DNA from: Raphanus sativus
Taxonomy: Eukaryota; Streptophyta; Magnoliopsida; Brassicales; Brassicaceae
DNA: 64,000 bases
NCBI RefSeq assembly: GCF_000801105.2
Contig: NC_079511.1
Span: 23,087,792 to 23,151,791, forward strand
Reading direction: 5' to 3'
Position 1 is the stretch's first letter, and each line of letters starts with the position of its first letter. Below, one piece after another: positions 33,000 through 44,300 of the stretch. The notes under the pieces were generated by a model, which worked only from the letters and a program-made list of their open reading frames with translations, did no database searches and was not told where the DNA came from. The position numbers were made by a program, and so were the translations under genes.

Positions 33000-34340
33000 A
33001 CATGAAAAAAAAAAAGATAGAGTGGATTTAATTTGTCACGACTTGATTGACTTTAAATAGGGACAGCTATGTAAACAACCACCAAATAACTACCTCAGTA
33101 GTTCAAAGTGACTTACATTGTAACCAAAACTCATAAAGTGACTCTTAGTGTAAATCACTCTTAAAAGTATCCGGGTAAATTATGGGGTGTTTCATAAAAT
33201 CTGAAAGTTTAGGGTTTAATTGCAAAGATTCATCAGTTTGAGGACTAGGCTTGTAAAAACACGAAAAATGGTCATTGGAGCTCACGAGCTTCTCTTCGCC
33301 GTATCTAGAACGCGACGGCGAGGCTTGATTTGGCGACCACTCTGGATGACCACGACGGTGTATCTGAGCACGGCAAGGAGGATACGACTTGGACGGTGCT
33401 GTACGGTGGCTTGGAGATTTGATTATGGTGGATTGAGACGAAGAGGAGCAAAGTGACGAGTCTGGTTCCGGAGCTTCGCGGCGGCGCTTCTGGTCGGAGT
33501 ATAACAGTCAAGAGGGTAGACCGTGGTGAGGAGCTTCGTCGTGGTGATTACGGTGGAGGTCACGACTTTGAGAAGAACCACGATGGACAGGAAGAAGCCC
33601 GACGTGGTTGGAGAGCTCGTTCAATACCAGAAAATTCCGTGGGCTCAGCGCTTCGATCCAGCGGGAGGATGGTGAAACGGGAGGAAGAAGATGAGCGGTT
33701 AATACAAAGGCCGTTAGTTTTGATTTCAAAATGTTGACCAGTTTATTCTGGTTTGATCCGGTTTATTCAATCAAACAAGCTCAGGTTTTTTTATCTCTAT
33801 AATTAGATTTAGATTTAAAAACCTTGGATTTGTTCTGTAAATTGTTTTTTCGGACAAAATATCTGTAAAATCATAGAATATTAATAGATTTAAACCTAAA
33901 ACCTTGGATTTATTCTGTAAATTGTTTTTTAAACAAAATTTCCATAAAATTAATAAAAACCTAGATTCTGAAGCCCGAGTATTATTTTGATTAGTTTTTT
34001 TTGTTGAATTTTGATAAAGTTATATGTTTTGATTTGTAAGAAGTAAGAACAATTTTAGAAAGTTTATTAAGATACATGTAAAAAGGATGAGATGTAAGGA
34101 AAAAAAAAGGAATTTATTTATGCTATATTGTTTACAAAAAAAAATTATTTGTTTTTGTTCTTTGGGAAACAACGCTGCTAAGAGATGGAAATGCTTATAC
34201 CGATGGAAATGGAAATGCTTATATCGATGATTTTGATATCAATAATGTGATTTTTACATGACTAATGTGATTAGTTAGATGTAGTTATATATATTTTAGC
34301 CGATCAGTTCATGGTCATATATATGAGAGTGTTGCATCGG
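33000..34340. other. Intergenic; GC-balanced patch at 33220-33740 without a recognisable gene
   Basis: 33220-33740 has balanced base composition and overlapping open frames on both strands (for example 33453-33737), rich in Arg and Gly. No frame resembles a known protein, and the frames shift. It may be a decayed gene fragment. 33740-34340 is AT-rich, with a duplicated AAACCTTGGATTT/TTCTGTAAATTG segment at about 33820 and 33900. Confidence 0.35.
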
Positions 34341-34349
34341 ATCAGGTGG

Positions 34350-35035
34350 ATGTGATGTCTGCAAAGTAACTGGACCGGTCCTTGCTCGGCCATTGACCAA
34401 GCACTTAAAGCTACAGCTCCTGGTCGTTTTATGCATTGTCTGAGAGAACATGCTGTGCTTCAGCTGATCAATTCGTTGCAAGCAACAGGCGAATTTCCAA
34501 TCAACCTACAATTGAGATTACTCAACTCTTATCTTGACCAAGTAAGGTCTTTACCTGTAAAAGAGCCACTGTCGTGGAAATTCATCAGCAACAGCGCTGA
34601 GAAACCAAGAGTGAGGAAGCTAGTAAGTAACCTTCTGGTACCTGTTTCATCTGAATTCGTCTTAGTGGTAAATACAGTTCTTGAATCATGGCACGGACCA
34701 TCTCTTGTACCGGAGAAGCTGAGTAAAACAACAGGAACTTGTGGATTTTGTGGAAACAATCTTAGGCTTGGTCTCATGCAACTACCCGCCGGCTTTGTCT
34801 GTAAGTAAGCTTTTGAGGAAAGAAGAGGACTCTGGTCCCTCGGGTGTTCACTTCTGGGCAGGTTTGAATCTGGTGAGTGCAATTTCTTGTGCAATGCCAG
34901 TAGCTCCCGAGTATGTATGGGTGGAGGCTGGAGAGATATTGAGTAATATCAATGGTTTCAAGGCAAGAGCATAGAGGTTCTTGAGTAAAGCTGTATCTGT
35001 ATATCCAATGTTACCCACCAGCTTTCGAACTCGTT
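34350..35035 (+). pseudogene. Unidentified protein fragment with frameshift
   Basis: The plus strand is strongly coding-like. One frame (to about 34735) reads NWTGPCSAIDQALKATAPGR, then CLREHAVLQLINSLQATGEF, SYLDQVRSLPVKEP and FVLVVNTVLESWHGPSLVPE. It then shifts to a second frame, VDFVETILGLVSCNYP, KLLRKEEDSGPSGVHFWAGL and CAMPVAPEYVWVEAGEI, reaching a TAG at 34972-34974. After that stop, RFLSKAVSVYPMLPTSF is still readable to about 35030. All of it is contiguous without introns. Leucine-rich helical texture suggests a large alpha-solenoid protein. I cannot name the family. Confidence 0.6.
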
Positions 35036-35356
35036 AGCTATTGATCTGCAGTAAATTACACTACCACTGAGCTATAGACAATTGCTGATTATTAAACATC
35101 CACATTTTCTAAAAAAAACAAATTCTTGCGCTACAAGTTTGATTGTGTAAAACTCTAACTATGAGTCTATTGAATTATCTGAATACAAATGCTTCTATAC
35201 CCTAAAAGCCCCTTAACAATTAATTAAACCATCACAAACAACAAACACTCCTGTTCTTGCATGCAGAGACCTCGAACCCTTATGAGATGTAGTGAACAAA
35301 CGCATTGCCGCCATTAATGAACCTGAAAAAAATAGAATAAAAAAACTACACGAGAT

Positions 35357-35680
35357 TTACGTAAACGCAAACATAATCATTTTTTGAAAATCCCTCACAA
35401 CTGTTGATTGCGGATGGTTTTTCTCAGTAAATTTGGACTCTGTGAAACGGAAAGTTGAAGTTGACGTGTCCATGGAGGATCTCAGACCGTCGTCCATTCT
35501 CGAAATTGACCCATTCGTGGTCGTCCATGAACCGTGAGCTGTGGAGTATGTAGAGACCTGACTCCAGCACAGTGAACGTCGACACAGGAAGAGATGACGA
35601 TGCTGGAATAGGACCAGCATATACTCTGCAGTTAACCAACCTTCTTGAGAAGCCAGCAAGATTTCTTGAATAGCTACAAC
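35357..35680 (-). pseudogene. Small CG-1-like family, copy 2
   Basis: After a splice-like AG at about 35670, the minus strand reads EILLASQEGWLTAEYMLVLF, then QHRHLF. It shifts frame by one and continues SSLPVSTFTVLESGLYILHS, then SRFMDDHEWVNFENGRRSE. The order of motifs is the same as in copy 1 (RWL/GWL, LFQ-RHLF, VSDFTVP, LY-LHS, DDxEW-NF-NGRR). The frameshift lies between the HLF and VSTFTV segments. No first exon was found upstream. Confidence 0.45.
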
Positions 35681-35919
35681 ATAGACGATCAAGAACATTA
35701 CAAGACTGATGTATCGAGTTTAAACTTCAAAGAAGATTTCAAGAACACATCACGAATAGAGTTTATAATTAGTTAGCAAAAACAGAGTACAAATAAGACG
35801 TGTTAATATAGTTGAACACTCTCAATTTAGTCCCATTCTTAAAGGCAGTGGACAAAGATTTTGCCACCAATAATAAACCTGCAAATAAGGAAAGATTTTG
35901 TAAATACAAATCATATCAA

Positions 35920-36160
35920 TTTTGAAAGTCGCTTACAAGTCTATGCTTGTGATGGTTCTTCCGAGCAGATGTGGACTTTTTGAAAAGGAAAAATTGAATT
36001 CACAAATCAGCGTATGGCCCCTTATCGAATATGTCGTGCATTTGGAAAGTTTACCAATCATCATACTCGTCGCTGAACTAGGATGTGTGTGGAGGAGGTA
36101 CAGCTCTGGTTCCGGCACAGTGAAATCAGACACCAGCACTATGTATTATTTACAACATAA
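35920..36160 (-). pseudogene. Small CG-1-like family, copy 3
   Basis: The minus strand at 36139-35933 reads MLVSDFTVPEPELYLLHTHP, the counterpart of VSDYTVPAPCLYLVHNP in copy 1. After a frame change it continues into words equivalent to the DW-NFPNGRR segment. The beginning (the RWL segment) is missing. It lies about 250 bp from copy 2 in the same orientation, suggesting a local tandem duplication. Confidence 0.4.
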
Positions 36161-36169
36161 AATGTAATG

Positions 36170-36640
36170 TTTGCACAAACATCGTTCACATTGTTCGATT
36201 TGTAATCGCAAGACTACATAATCTTAATTTAAAATTATATGAAATTTAAAATAATTTAAACGAGATGGAAATGTATTTTTATATCACTCTGATAAGCAGC
36301 GTTGATAAACATTATAGCGAAGTACTCATTTTTGAGACAAGAACATAGATTATGAGTTTCTTTTATGAATCAATTCATAATAATATTATAATAAATTATT
36401 CTGTCTAATTTTTTCGGTTCATATTTAATAGCGAAGCTTGCTGGCTGTCTCGTTAAATATAAAAAATATTTAAAAGGATAGTAGATATCTAAACGGAAAT
36501 ATCTGAACTGAATGTTGGGCAGTGAAGCTCATGGTCCCGGTATAGGCCTGTGGGGGTTTGGTAGTTTGGTTTTCTGGTTAATTTGGACACTAAAAAATCT
36601 ATCAAACTAAACCGAGAAAATTACGGTTAAGTTCGATTTC
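36170..36640. other. Intergenic, AT-rich, no gene seen
   Basis: A featureless AT-rich stretch, then GGTTTGGTAGTTTGGTTTTCTGGTT-like degenerate repeats just before the RING-gene relic. Confidence 0.4.
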
Positions 36641-36757
36641 GGTTCGGCATTTTTTTGGTTAGGATCAAAACCGTAAAGCAACAACACATACAGATTCGAT
36701 TGAACTTCTTTCTCTCTCCTCTCTTCCCATCTTCTCTCGTCTCCAACGTTTCTGATC

Positions 36758-37111
36758 ATGTCATCCGCCGGAAACTCAACCGTATCCTCCGTCTCAGCGG
36801 CGGAGACAGACAAGATGTTCTTCTGCTACCAATGCAATTATACAATCACAATCCCCATCTTCTCCGCGCTGATCCTCTCTGTCCTCTCTGCAACCTCTCT
36901 GTTCGAGAATCAACCACCAGGACACCACCACCACCACGTTGGTCTCGAGGATCTGATCCAGAAGCTAGGGGAAGACGACCCGAACCGTTACGGACCTCCT
37001 CCGGCTTCGAAATCCGTGGGTGAGAGGGGGTTTAGTGTGTCGTTTCCGTGGTCGTTTAGAAGACAAGAGGATGCGGGTTCGGATTCTGGGAGTGGGTCTG
37101 ATATGGATTGA
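36758..37111 (+). pseudogene. RING-H2 E3 ligase relic with the RING core deleted
   Basis: An intact 117-codon frame begins MSSAGNSTVSSVSAAETDKM, then FFCYQCNYTITI, the first Cys pair of the zinc-ribbon found at the N-terminus of plant RING-H2 ligases. The second pair, ADPLCPLCN (36868-36894), is present but in the next frame, and the original frame returns at FEN, so two compensating frameshifts destroy the zinc site. Further on are GLEDLIQKLGEDDPNRYGPP and PPASKSV, which normally precede the RING-H2 domain. Here they join directly to SFPWSFRRQEDAGSDSGSGS, the normal C-terminal tail. The catalytic RING is therefore precisely missing. The position beside myosin VIII matches the RING gene At3g19950 of the duplicated Arabidopsis block (from memory). 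Confidence 0.78.
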
Positions 37112-37275
37112 GGTTTGTGGTTGTTCCGACCAATCTGTTAAGTTTATTCGTGTGTTGTCTGTGTGCAAAGTCGTTTACTTTACGGTTTCTTAGGATTGAA
37201 AACTGATTCTTTGTTCTAAGTACATTCAGAAGTATAGTGGTTATAAGAGTTTCGTTATAATAAGATTGTATATAT

Positions 37276-37479
37276 TATAATGGAACAGAGAGAGAAGTAG
37301 ATGTCGAATGTTTTCTGTATATTACGTTCAAAGAGAATACATGGTTATATACAATTCAAGGAGATCATATCTCAACAAAGTATCTACTCTATTGTAACAA
37401 ACCAAGACTTACGGAAACTAAGTCTATCTCCTTAACAACTAAACCATAAAGGCCTATAATCTCGGGACATATTCCAACA
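37276..37479 (-). repeat. 3' LTR of the Copia derivative
   Basis: 204 bp. It differs from the other LTR at two positions only (in the words ACAATTCAAGG/ACAACTCAAGG and GGAAACTAAG/GGAAATTAAG). Confidence 0.9.
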
Positions 37480-37541
37480 CCCCCCCCCCCCCTCACGTTG
37501 GAGCATACAAGTCTCGTATGCCCAACTTGTCTTGAAATCCT

Positions 37542-38549
37542 TCAAATGCAAACCGGCCTAGCTAGGGACTTTGTAAATACATCTGCAAGCTGAGCATTTG
37601 TCATCACATGAGAAGTAGCAATCGTTCCTTTGATGATCTCATCTCTGACAAAGTGACAATCAAGCTTTATGTGTTTCGTTCTTTCATGGAAGACGGGGTT
37701 ATTAGCAATATGCAGAGCTGGTGAAGCAGATACAACAGGTAGCGAGCAAACAACTTTAGCAGCAGGGTGTCCCATCCGTTTAAGCCACAATTCAAAAGAT
37801 TCTTCATCCTTTGTGCGAACTGCAGCTGCACTCTCCACACTGCGCAAACGGAATGCTCCTTGCTCCCGTTTAACTGCTCCAATCACCATCCTCGAAGTGC
37901 GGTCCTGGATAATCAAGAATTGATCAGCCATTTGCAAATCATCCAAGCCATAGAGGAATTGATGGACCTTGTCTTCCTCCCTGTCTTCCTCCTGGAGAGT
38001 TCCAAGATCACAAGTACAATTGCCACATTTGCACACACGAAGGGGTCGATAGGTCGCCATGCTATCCCATATACGATTGAGCTTACCGAAGTACGACTCA
38101 ATCGCGAGACCCCTTTGCTTGCAGCAAGCCAGCTCCGCCTTGATCTGTTGAATACGTGGTCCATTCAACACCGAGAACCTCCTTTTCAGATGCTCCCACA
38201 AGTCCTGAGCCACATCTTTGTGAGAGATGTTTGATCGCAAAGATGGCTCAATCGTCATTCTGATCCAAGATACAAGTAGCGCCTGGATCGTCCACCAATC
38301 CTCCAAGTCAGCAGATCCTTCTTTCGGTCGTTTGATAGATCCATCAACGAACCCAAATTTCTTGCGAGAACATAACGCTGTCTTGATCCCGCACGCCCAC
38401 TCATCATAGTTTGTTCCTCGCAACAGAGGATGCGAGATCACAGCTCTGGGATTATCCGCGGAGTGCAAGTCATACGGTGAGATCTTCCTCCTCACTTCCG
38501 TTGTTATCGGGTTCGTGGGATTCACACCAGTCGAGTCAGTTGCTGCCAT
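37542..38549 (-). CDS. Fused gag / pre-integrase / RNase H C-terminus protein of the Copia derivative
   Basis: An uninterrupted 335-codon frame starts 63 nt inside the 5' LTR. Residues 1 to about 245 are a UBN2_3-type gag (HPLLRGTNYDEWACGIKTAL, DLWEHLKRRFSVLNGPRIQQ, and the Cys-rich CKCGNCTCD). It then joins in frame to a scrap of GAG-pre-integrase, FELWLKRMGHPAAKVV, and again in frame to the RNase H tail LHIANNPVFHERTKHIKLDC, then QLADVFTKSLARP. Protease, integrase core, reverse transcriptase and most of RNase H are gone, yet no frame is broken. Whether the protein is made is unknown. Confidence 0.75.
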   Translation of the reverse strand: MAATDSTGVNPTNPITTEVRRKISPYDLHSADNPRAVISHPLLRGTNYDEWACGIKTALCSRKKFGFVDGSIKRPKEGSADLEDWWTIQALLVSWIRMTIEPSLRSNISHKDVAQDLWEHLKRRFSVLNGPRIQQIKAELACCKQRGLAIESYFGKLNRIWDSMATYRPLRVCKCGNCTCDLGTLQEEDREEDKVHQFLYGLDDLQMADQFLIIQDRTSRMVIGAVKREQGAFRLRSVESAAAVRTKDEESFELWLKRMGHPAAKVVCSLPVVSASPALHIANNPVFHERTKHIKLDCHFVRDEIIKGTIATSHVMTNAQLADVFTKSLARPVCI

Positions 38550-38611
38550 CGTTAATGGAGCTTTGTTTCAGAGTTTTATCAAGCAGAAAAAAAATTCAAG
38601 CTCTGATACCA

Positions 38612-38815
38612 TATAATGGAACAGAGAGAGAAGTAGATGTCGAATGTTTTCTGTATATTACGTTCAAAGAGAATACATGGTTATATACAACTCAAGGAGA
38701 TCATATCTCAACAAAGTATCTACTCTATTGTAACAAACCAAGACTTACGGAAATTAAGTCTATCTCCTTAACAACTAAACCATAAAGGCCTATAATCTCG
38801 GGACATATTCCAACA
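38612..38815 (-). repeat. 5' LTR of the Copia derivative
   Basis: 204 bp, directly followed on the minus strand by the TGGTATCAGAGC primer-binding site. Confidence 0.9.
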
Positions 38816-38861
38816 TATATTAAAGCATGCTAAGATTTATAAGTCTTCTCTTGCTTATTAT

Positions 38862-39040
38862 TGGATTGAGGTTTTTGGTTGCCAATCTTGGTTCCGACCA
38901 GTCTGTTAGTTTTTTTTTTTTTTTGCGTGTTGTCTGTGTGCAAAGTATACTTGATGGTTTCTTAGAATTGGAAAGTATGAAAACTGATTTATTGATCGGA
39001 ATACATTCAGAAATAGAGTGGTTTATAAGAGTTTTGTTAG
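38862..39040 (+). repeat. Duplicate of the RING-relic 3' flank
   Basis: The segment GGATTGAGGTTTTTGG...TTCCGACCAGTCTGTTAG and onward through GTGTTGTCTGTGTGCAAAGT and TACATTCAGAA repeats, with small indels, the stop-codon region and 3' flank of the RING relic at 37105-37245. A poly(T) run is inserted in this copy. It shows a local duplication that predates the Copia insertion lying between the two copies. Confidence 0.7.
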
Positions 39041-40600
39041 TGTTTGGAGTGATGTACGTGAAAGGTATGCTAGGTCTTTTGAAACTTCGGAGTGTGCAAT
39101 TATGCTATTTATTCAGATATGTATATGAACTAGTTGGGATGTCGTAACTTGACCTAAACAAATGTTCCATAGGTTTAATAAGATTGCTGATTAAAGCATG
39201 CTAAAGTATAGTTTAATCTTAGTCATAATGAATGAATCGTGGATGACTTGAGAGTCTTGTTTTCATCTGTTTCGGAGTACATGATGCTGAAATTCATTGC
39301 TTTTGGGTTGATGTTGAAGGAAATGTTTATTGTAGCAAAATATGTTTTCATGTTTATGGCGGTTAGTTGCTTCATGTTTTTGTTCTCTACCTTAAAGCTA
39401 AACTCAATGATTGGTTTTGATTATGTTCAGTTACAACCGAGAAGTCTCTTTTGCTTGGACTGGAAGAAAACTGTATATTTGCTTTTAATGAGAGGTTTCA
39501 CTTAAATATCTTTGTACATATCAAAATGTCTATATTTTTCGGTTCATTAGGATTTGATTATTATATATATTACGACAGTAAGTTTTTTTTTAATATGTAC
39601 TGTAATTACTATCAAATTATGGTTGTAATTCTGTAACAAATTCGGGCTTGATTGGTATCTGCACCATCAGTCTTAATAAATAAAACGTACCAAATCCTTT
39701 AATTGACCACTATAGTATAGTGTAAGATTGGATAGATAGAATTAAACACAACTTCGGAGTGTCAAGGTGTACTCAAACACTTGGGGGTGTCTGCATCAGT
39801 CATTATCATTCTTTTGGCACCCACAAAAATGAGAAATGTTGTTTCGGCAAACTACTAGGCTACTAGCTAACTAGCAATTATAATTCTTGTTGAAAAATAA
39901 GGTCGAAGTATTTTATATTATTAACAATGAAACGAATATAAGCTAAGATATTCTCAGGTTGTAATGTTATAAACAGTTGGCCATTTTCTACCGAAAAAAC
40001 ATAATAATCTAGTATAAAATTGAGATGCCATCAGAACAATGGACCAACTCTAATTAATCTACGGTTACCTAATTGGTAGCCTTCTATTTATTTTGGACTT
40101 TTAGTTACCCCTCAATTCTCTTGAATTTTAATGGGTAAAAGATTGATATAATACTGAACACTATCATTTTAAATACAATTCATATAGTTCCCAGTAACAT
40201 ATTTATCAATCATTTGTACACGAAGATTTTTTAAAAAAAAATTAAACTAGTTCCGTTTTTAGTTACAGTTTAAAATTTTAAAAAGTCATTAAATAAGGAA
40301 AATATCATCATTAAACTTTGTGATACCCATAATTTTGAAAACAAAAATGAAAAATCGGCTAATAAGAAATATCAAAGGGTATAATAGGAAAATCGACCAC
40401 GTGAGGTTGCTGAAAATTCCACTAGGTGGTGGTGGTGGCTGGCCAAAAGAGACATTCATCAAAACTTCTGTCAGAAATCGGATGACCAAATTAAAAAAAA
40501 AAAGTAGAAAATTTAACAAAGAAAACAGTTTTACTAAACAGAGAAAGAAGAAAAGGAGTTGCATTTGCTTCTTCTGTCGTCTTCCCGATTTTCTCTCCAA
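39041..40600. other. Intergenic region upstream of myosin
   Basis: AT-rich. Several open frames of 60-110 codons occur (for example 39239-39505) but are hydrophobic by composition and resemble no family. No supported gene. Confidence 0.45.
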
Positions 40601-40886
40601 ATTTTCTCGATCTTCTCTCTCAAATTTTCTTTACTCACTATTGTTACTGTAGTACCCCCCGGTCCAAAGTGTTAGGAGTATTTATTTTTCCTTCTCCTTT
40701 TATATTCTATTCCTTGTTTATCGTTTTCCCGAATAGTCTACGTCTAGAATCTCGGAAATTTATAAAGTGTGTGTGAATGAATGTCTGTGTCTATGACCAA
40801 GATCTATCTCATCGGTTGAATCAAATTCTCGCGAATCTCAAGTCTCTCACTGGTTCCTGATTTGGTTTTCTAATTTAGAAAAAAAG

Positions 40887-41372
40887 GTAATTGATTTCAC
40901 AACTTTCAATCTTTACTCTCTTCTTGATCTTTTCTTATGAAATCAAGAAATCAAAATCTGTATCTATGGAAGCGGTCTTGTGCTGCTGAAGAAACTGGTT
41001 TGTTTTAGATCTCACCAAGATCAAAAGCTGAGTGTAAGAACAAGCCTTAGATTTGTTATTTGAGTGAGATCTTCTTTTTGGTGAAATCCATTGGATCTTG
41101 CATTGCTTTTTCACTTCATTTAGACAGAAAGATTGCCTAATCTTTTTTTTTGCTTTTTGCTTGATTATGCAACTGTTTGTAATAGCGACTGAACATGACT
41201 GAATACTTTAGTCTACGTCCTCCTAAAAGTATGGTCCCTCTCTGTTGTTCTCTTGTTTAAACTTTGGTCTCTCTCTGTCTTCTTCTTTAAGCAAACCACA
41301 AAACACTTTTGTCTTTCTGGTCTCTCTTCCCTTGAACTAAACAGCGGTCTCTCTCTCCCTCTCTTTTTACAG
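40887..41372 (+). promoter_or_regulatory. Probable 5'-UTR intron of the myosin gene
   Basis: A good acceptor (CTCTCTTTTTACAG) ends at 41372, only five bases before the myosin ATG at 41378. A donor AAAAAG/GTAATTG at 40887 lies in the leader region. The intervening 486 bp is T-rich and contains no long frame. Leader introns often raise expression of plant cytoskeletal genes; the exact donor is inferred. Confidence 0.5.
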
Positions 41373-41377
41373 GAAAT

Positions 41378-44300
41378 ATGTCCCAGAAGGTTAAGCCATC
41401 TGTTCAGTCACTTAAATCAATGCCAGCGGATTATAGATTTCTTGGTTCACCGCCACTCTCTGATCCCCTTGAGAACTCGAGTGCTCTTGTGAAAGATCTG
41501 ATTATTCCACGGAATGGTCACTTGAAGAATGGGTTCAATGGAACTGGAGATAATGGTAATGAGGATTCACCGTACAGCGTTTCAAATGGAGAGGTGTCTT
41601 CAATTGTTGATGGAGATCCTATTGTGCCGTTGCCTCAGAATACTGACCGTAGGTGGAGCGACACAAGCGTATATGCTCGGAAGAAGGTATGCTTATGGTT
41701 GATCTTTTTTTGGTTTGGTCCAACAAATACTAGAGCAAACATTCTTTTCCAGGTACTGCAATTTTGGGTCCAACTTCCAAGTGGTAACTGGGAGCTGGGG
41801 AAGGTGTTGTCAACTTCAGGAGAAGAGTCTGTTGTTAAACTTCCTGAGGGAAATGTAAATGACTCTTTTAATTCCCTGATTTAGATGTTGATTACTATTT
41901 TTAAGTGTTTGAGCAGAATCTAAATACTGCAACTTGATTTAACAGGTTTTAAAAGTCAGATCAGAGACACTAGTACCTGCAAATCCTGATATACTTGATG
42001 GAGTAGATGATCTCATGCAACTAAGTTACTTAAATGAACCAGCGGTGTTGTACAACCTTGAGTATAGGTACAACCAAGACATGATATATGTAAGCCGTTT
42101 CTGCTGATTTAGTACCCTGAATTCTATTGTAAATTTTGTTTTATTTCTTTTCTGAGTTTTTCTCCTTATGGTGCTAGACAAAAGCAGGACCCGTTCTAGT
42201 GGCTGTGAATCCCTTCAAAGAGGTTCCTTTGTATGGAAATAGTAACATTGAAGCATACAGGAAAAGATCAAATGAGAGCCCTCATGTCTATGCTATTGCA
42301 GATACAGCAATCCGTGAAATGATACGAGGTGGGATCATCTTTCTTAATTAGTTTAACCGTATTGCACTCTATGTTTTCATTCTTATCCTGTTTTGTTTTC
42401 CATTCCAGATGAAGTTAACCAATCCATCATTATAAGGTTAGTCAGAGTTTCTTCCTATTTAAGTTAGCTGCTATTACAACTTAGGTAACTACATGTTTCA
42501 ATATTTCGCTTGTGCTGGTATGGTAGGGGTAAATCTTTGTAAGTGTTTTCTTATCACAAGATATGTTTTCAATACAGTGGAGAGAGTGGAGCAGGGAAAA
42601 CTGAGACAGCAAAGATAGCAATGCAATACTTGGCTGCTCTTGGAGGTGGGAGTGGGATCGAGTATGAGATATTAAAGACTAATCCCATATTGGAAGCATT
42701 TGGAAATGCCAAAACATTGAGAAACGATAATTCCAGCCGTTTTGTAAGCCCCCAATCCCCATTATAGCTTTTATGCATTGAATGTTTTGGGCCTCTGCTA
42801 GTATCATAATATTTATTTGATGTTAATATTTGACAGGGGAAGCTGATAGAGATTCATTTTAGTGAAACAGGAAAGATTTCCGGTGCTAAAGTTCAAACAT
42901 GTAAGCACAAACCTTGTAGTTGCTCCTGTATCACAGTGTTTTGTTATTCTTTTTCCTATACAAATGCTAACTTAGTTTTTTTTGCTGTTTCTTCAAATTT
43001 TGCAGTTTTATTAGAAAAGGTAAGTTCCTCTATATAGTTTTAGCTGCTTCGATACATACTTTGGTAACATTGCCATGTTTCCTTTTAATTCTGACACATT
43101 TTTAATAGTCTAGAGTGGTTCAATGTGCGGAAGGAGAAAGGTCATATCATATATTTTATCAGCTTTGTGCTGGGGCTTCACCTACGCTTAGAGGTAAAAT
43201 TTGGTAAATCTGAATCCTACAAAGAGCTTATTAAAAAAATTCTATGGTTGCATCCCTTGCAAGTCGAAATGTTCTTTTTTTTTTTCTGATCAAAGCAAGT
43301 CGAAGTGTTCAGCGTAGATTATTAGTTACTGGCTAAGTGGGAACAATATGTATATCTGACTTTTTTTTTAATTTCACTCATTGTCAAATCAGAGAAGCTA
43401 AATTTGACAAGCGCAGAAGAGTATAAATATTTGCAACAGAGCAATTGTTATTCAATCAATGGAGTTGATGACGCTGAACGTTTTCAAGCTGTCACGGTAA
43501 ACATCATTTCAGTCAATTTAATTTGTTCTTTCAGACATTTAATTTGATTGTCCGATTGAAAAACTTGCTGTTACAGGAAGCTCTGGATATTGTGCACGTT
43601 AGTAAAGAAGATCAAGAAAGCGTGTTCGCAATGCTTGCAGCAGTTTTATGGCTAGGGAATGTTTCTTTCACCGTTATTGACAATGAAAACCACGTTGAAC
43701 CTAAGGAAGATGAGAGTAAGGCTCTTTAGTCCGAAAATGATTCTATCCTTTTCTGTATATTGTGTTCGAAAATGCCACCGTTAAAAGTTTTTGTATCCTT
43801 CTCTTGCACTTAAGTTACTGTAATTTTTGCTTTTTTCTTCAGGTTTGTCAACTGTTGCTAAATTGATTGGCTGCAAAATCAATGAGCTTAAGCTAGCTCT
43901 ATCAAAGCGTAATATGAAAGTGAGAAATGATACTATTGTACAGAAGCTAACACTATCGCAGGTAAGCCGTTTATAGAATCGCTAGCATTTAGTTTTTTTT
44001 TATTTTTTCACTGTATTCTGAGTAACGTGTGTAGTCATGATCTATGCTTCTTATTTATTTTGCATCAAGCCTTGCAGTACATGATTATTCCTTCCGGAGA
44101 TAATGACTTGTTTATTCCTTTGTGTGCTGAAACTCTATATATTTTTTACTTTCAGGCCATTGACGCAAGAGATGCTTTAGCAAAGTCAATTTATGCCTGC
44201 CTATTTGACTGGCTGGTTGAACAGATAAACAAATCTCTTGCGGTGGGAAAAAGGAGGACTGGCAGATCCATCAGCATTCTGGATATCTATGGCTTTGAAT

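Larger units (their letters stand above)
37276..38815 (-). mobile_element. Young 1.54-kb Copia deletion derivative
   Basis: The minus-strand LTR element has identical-length LTRs of 204 bp (5' at 38815-38612, 3' at 37479-37276) that differ at only 2 positions by eye. Target duplications are TATAT (37271-37275 and 38816-38820). The 5' LTR begins TGTTGGAATATG. The primer-binding site TGGTATCAGAGC abuts it at about 38611-38600. The polypurine tract before the 3' LTR is GAG followed by 13 G (the C run at 37480-37492). A single open frame encodes a fused remnant of gag, pre-integrase and RNase H. Confidence 0.92.

Noticed and set aside
34529..34894. 121-codon minus-strand frame
   Set aside because: It is the shadow of the plus-strand gene fragment at 34350-35035, which has the protein-like composition.
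38827..39636. Several hydrophobic plus-strand frames upstream of myosin
   Set aside because: The sequence is AT/T-rich, so Phe/Leu-rich frames arise by composition. They show no conserved motif and overlap the duplicated RING-gene flank.
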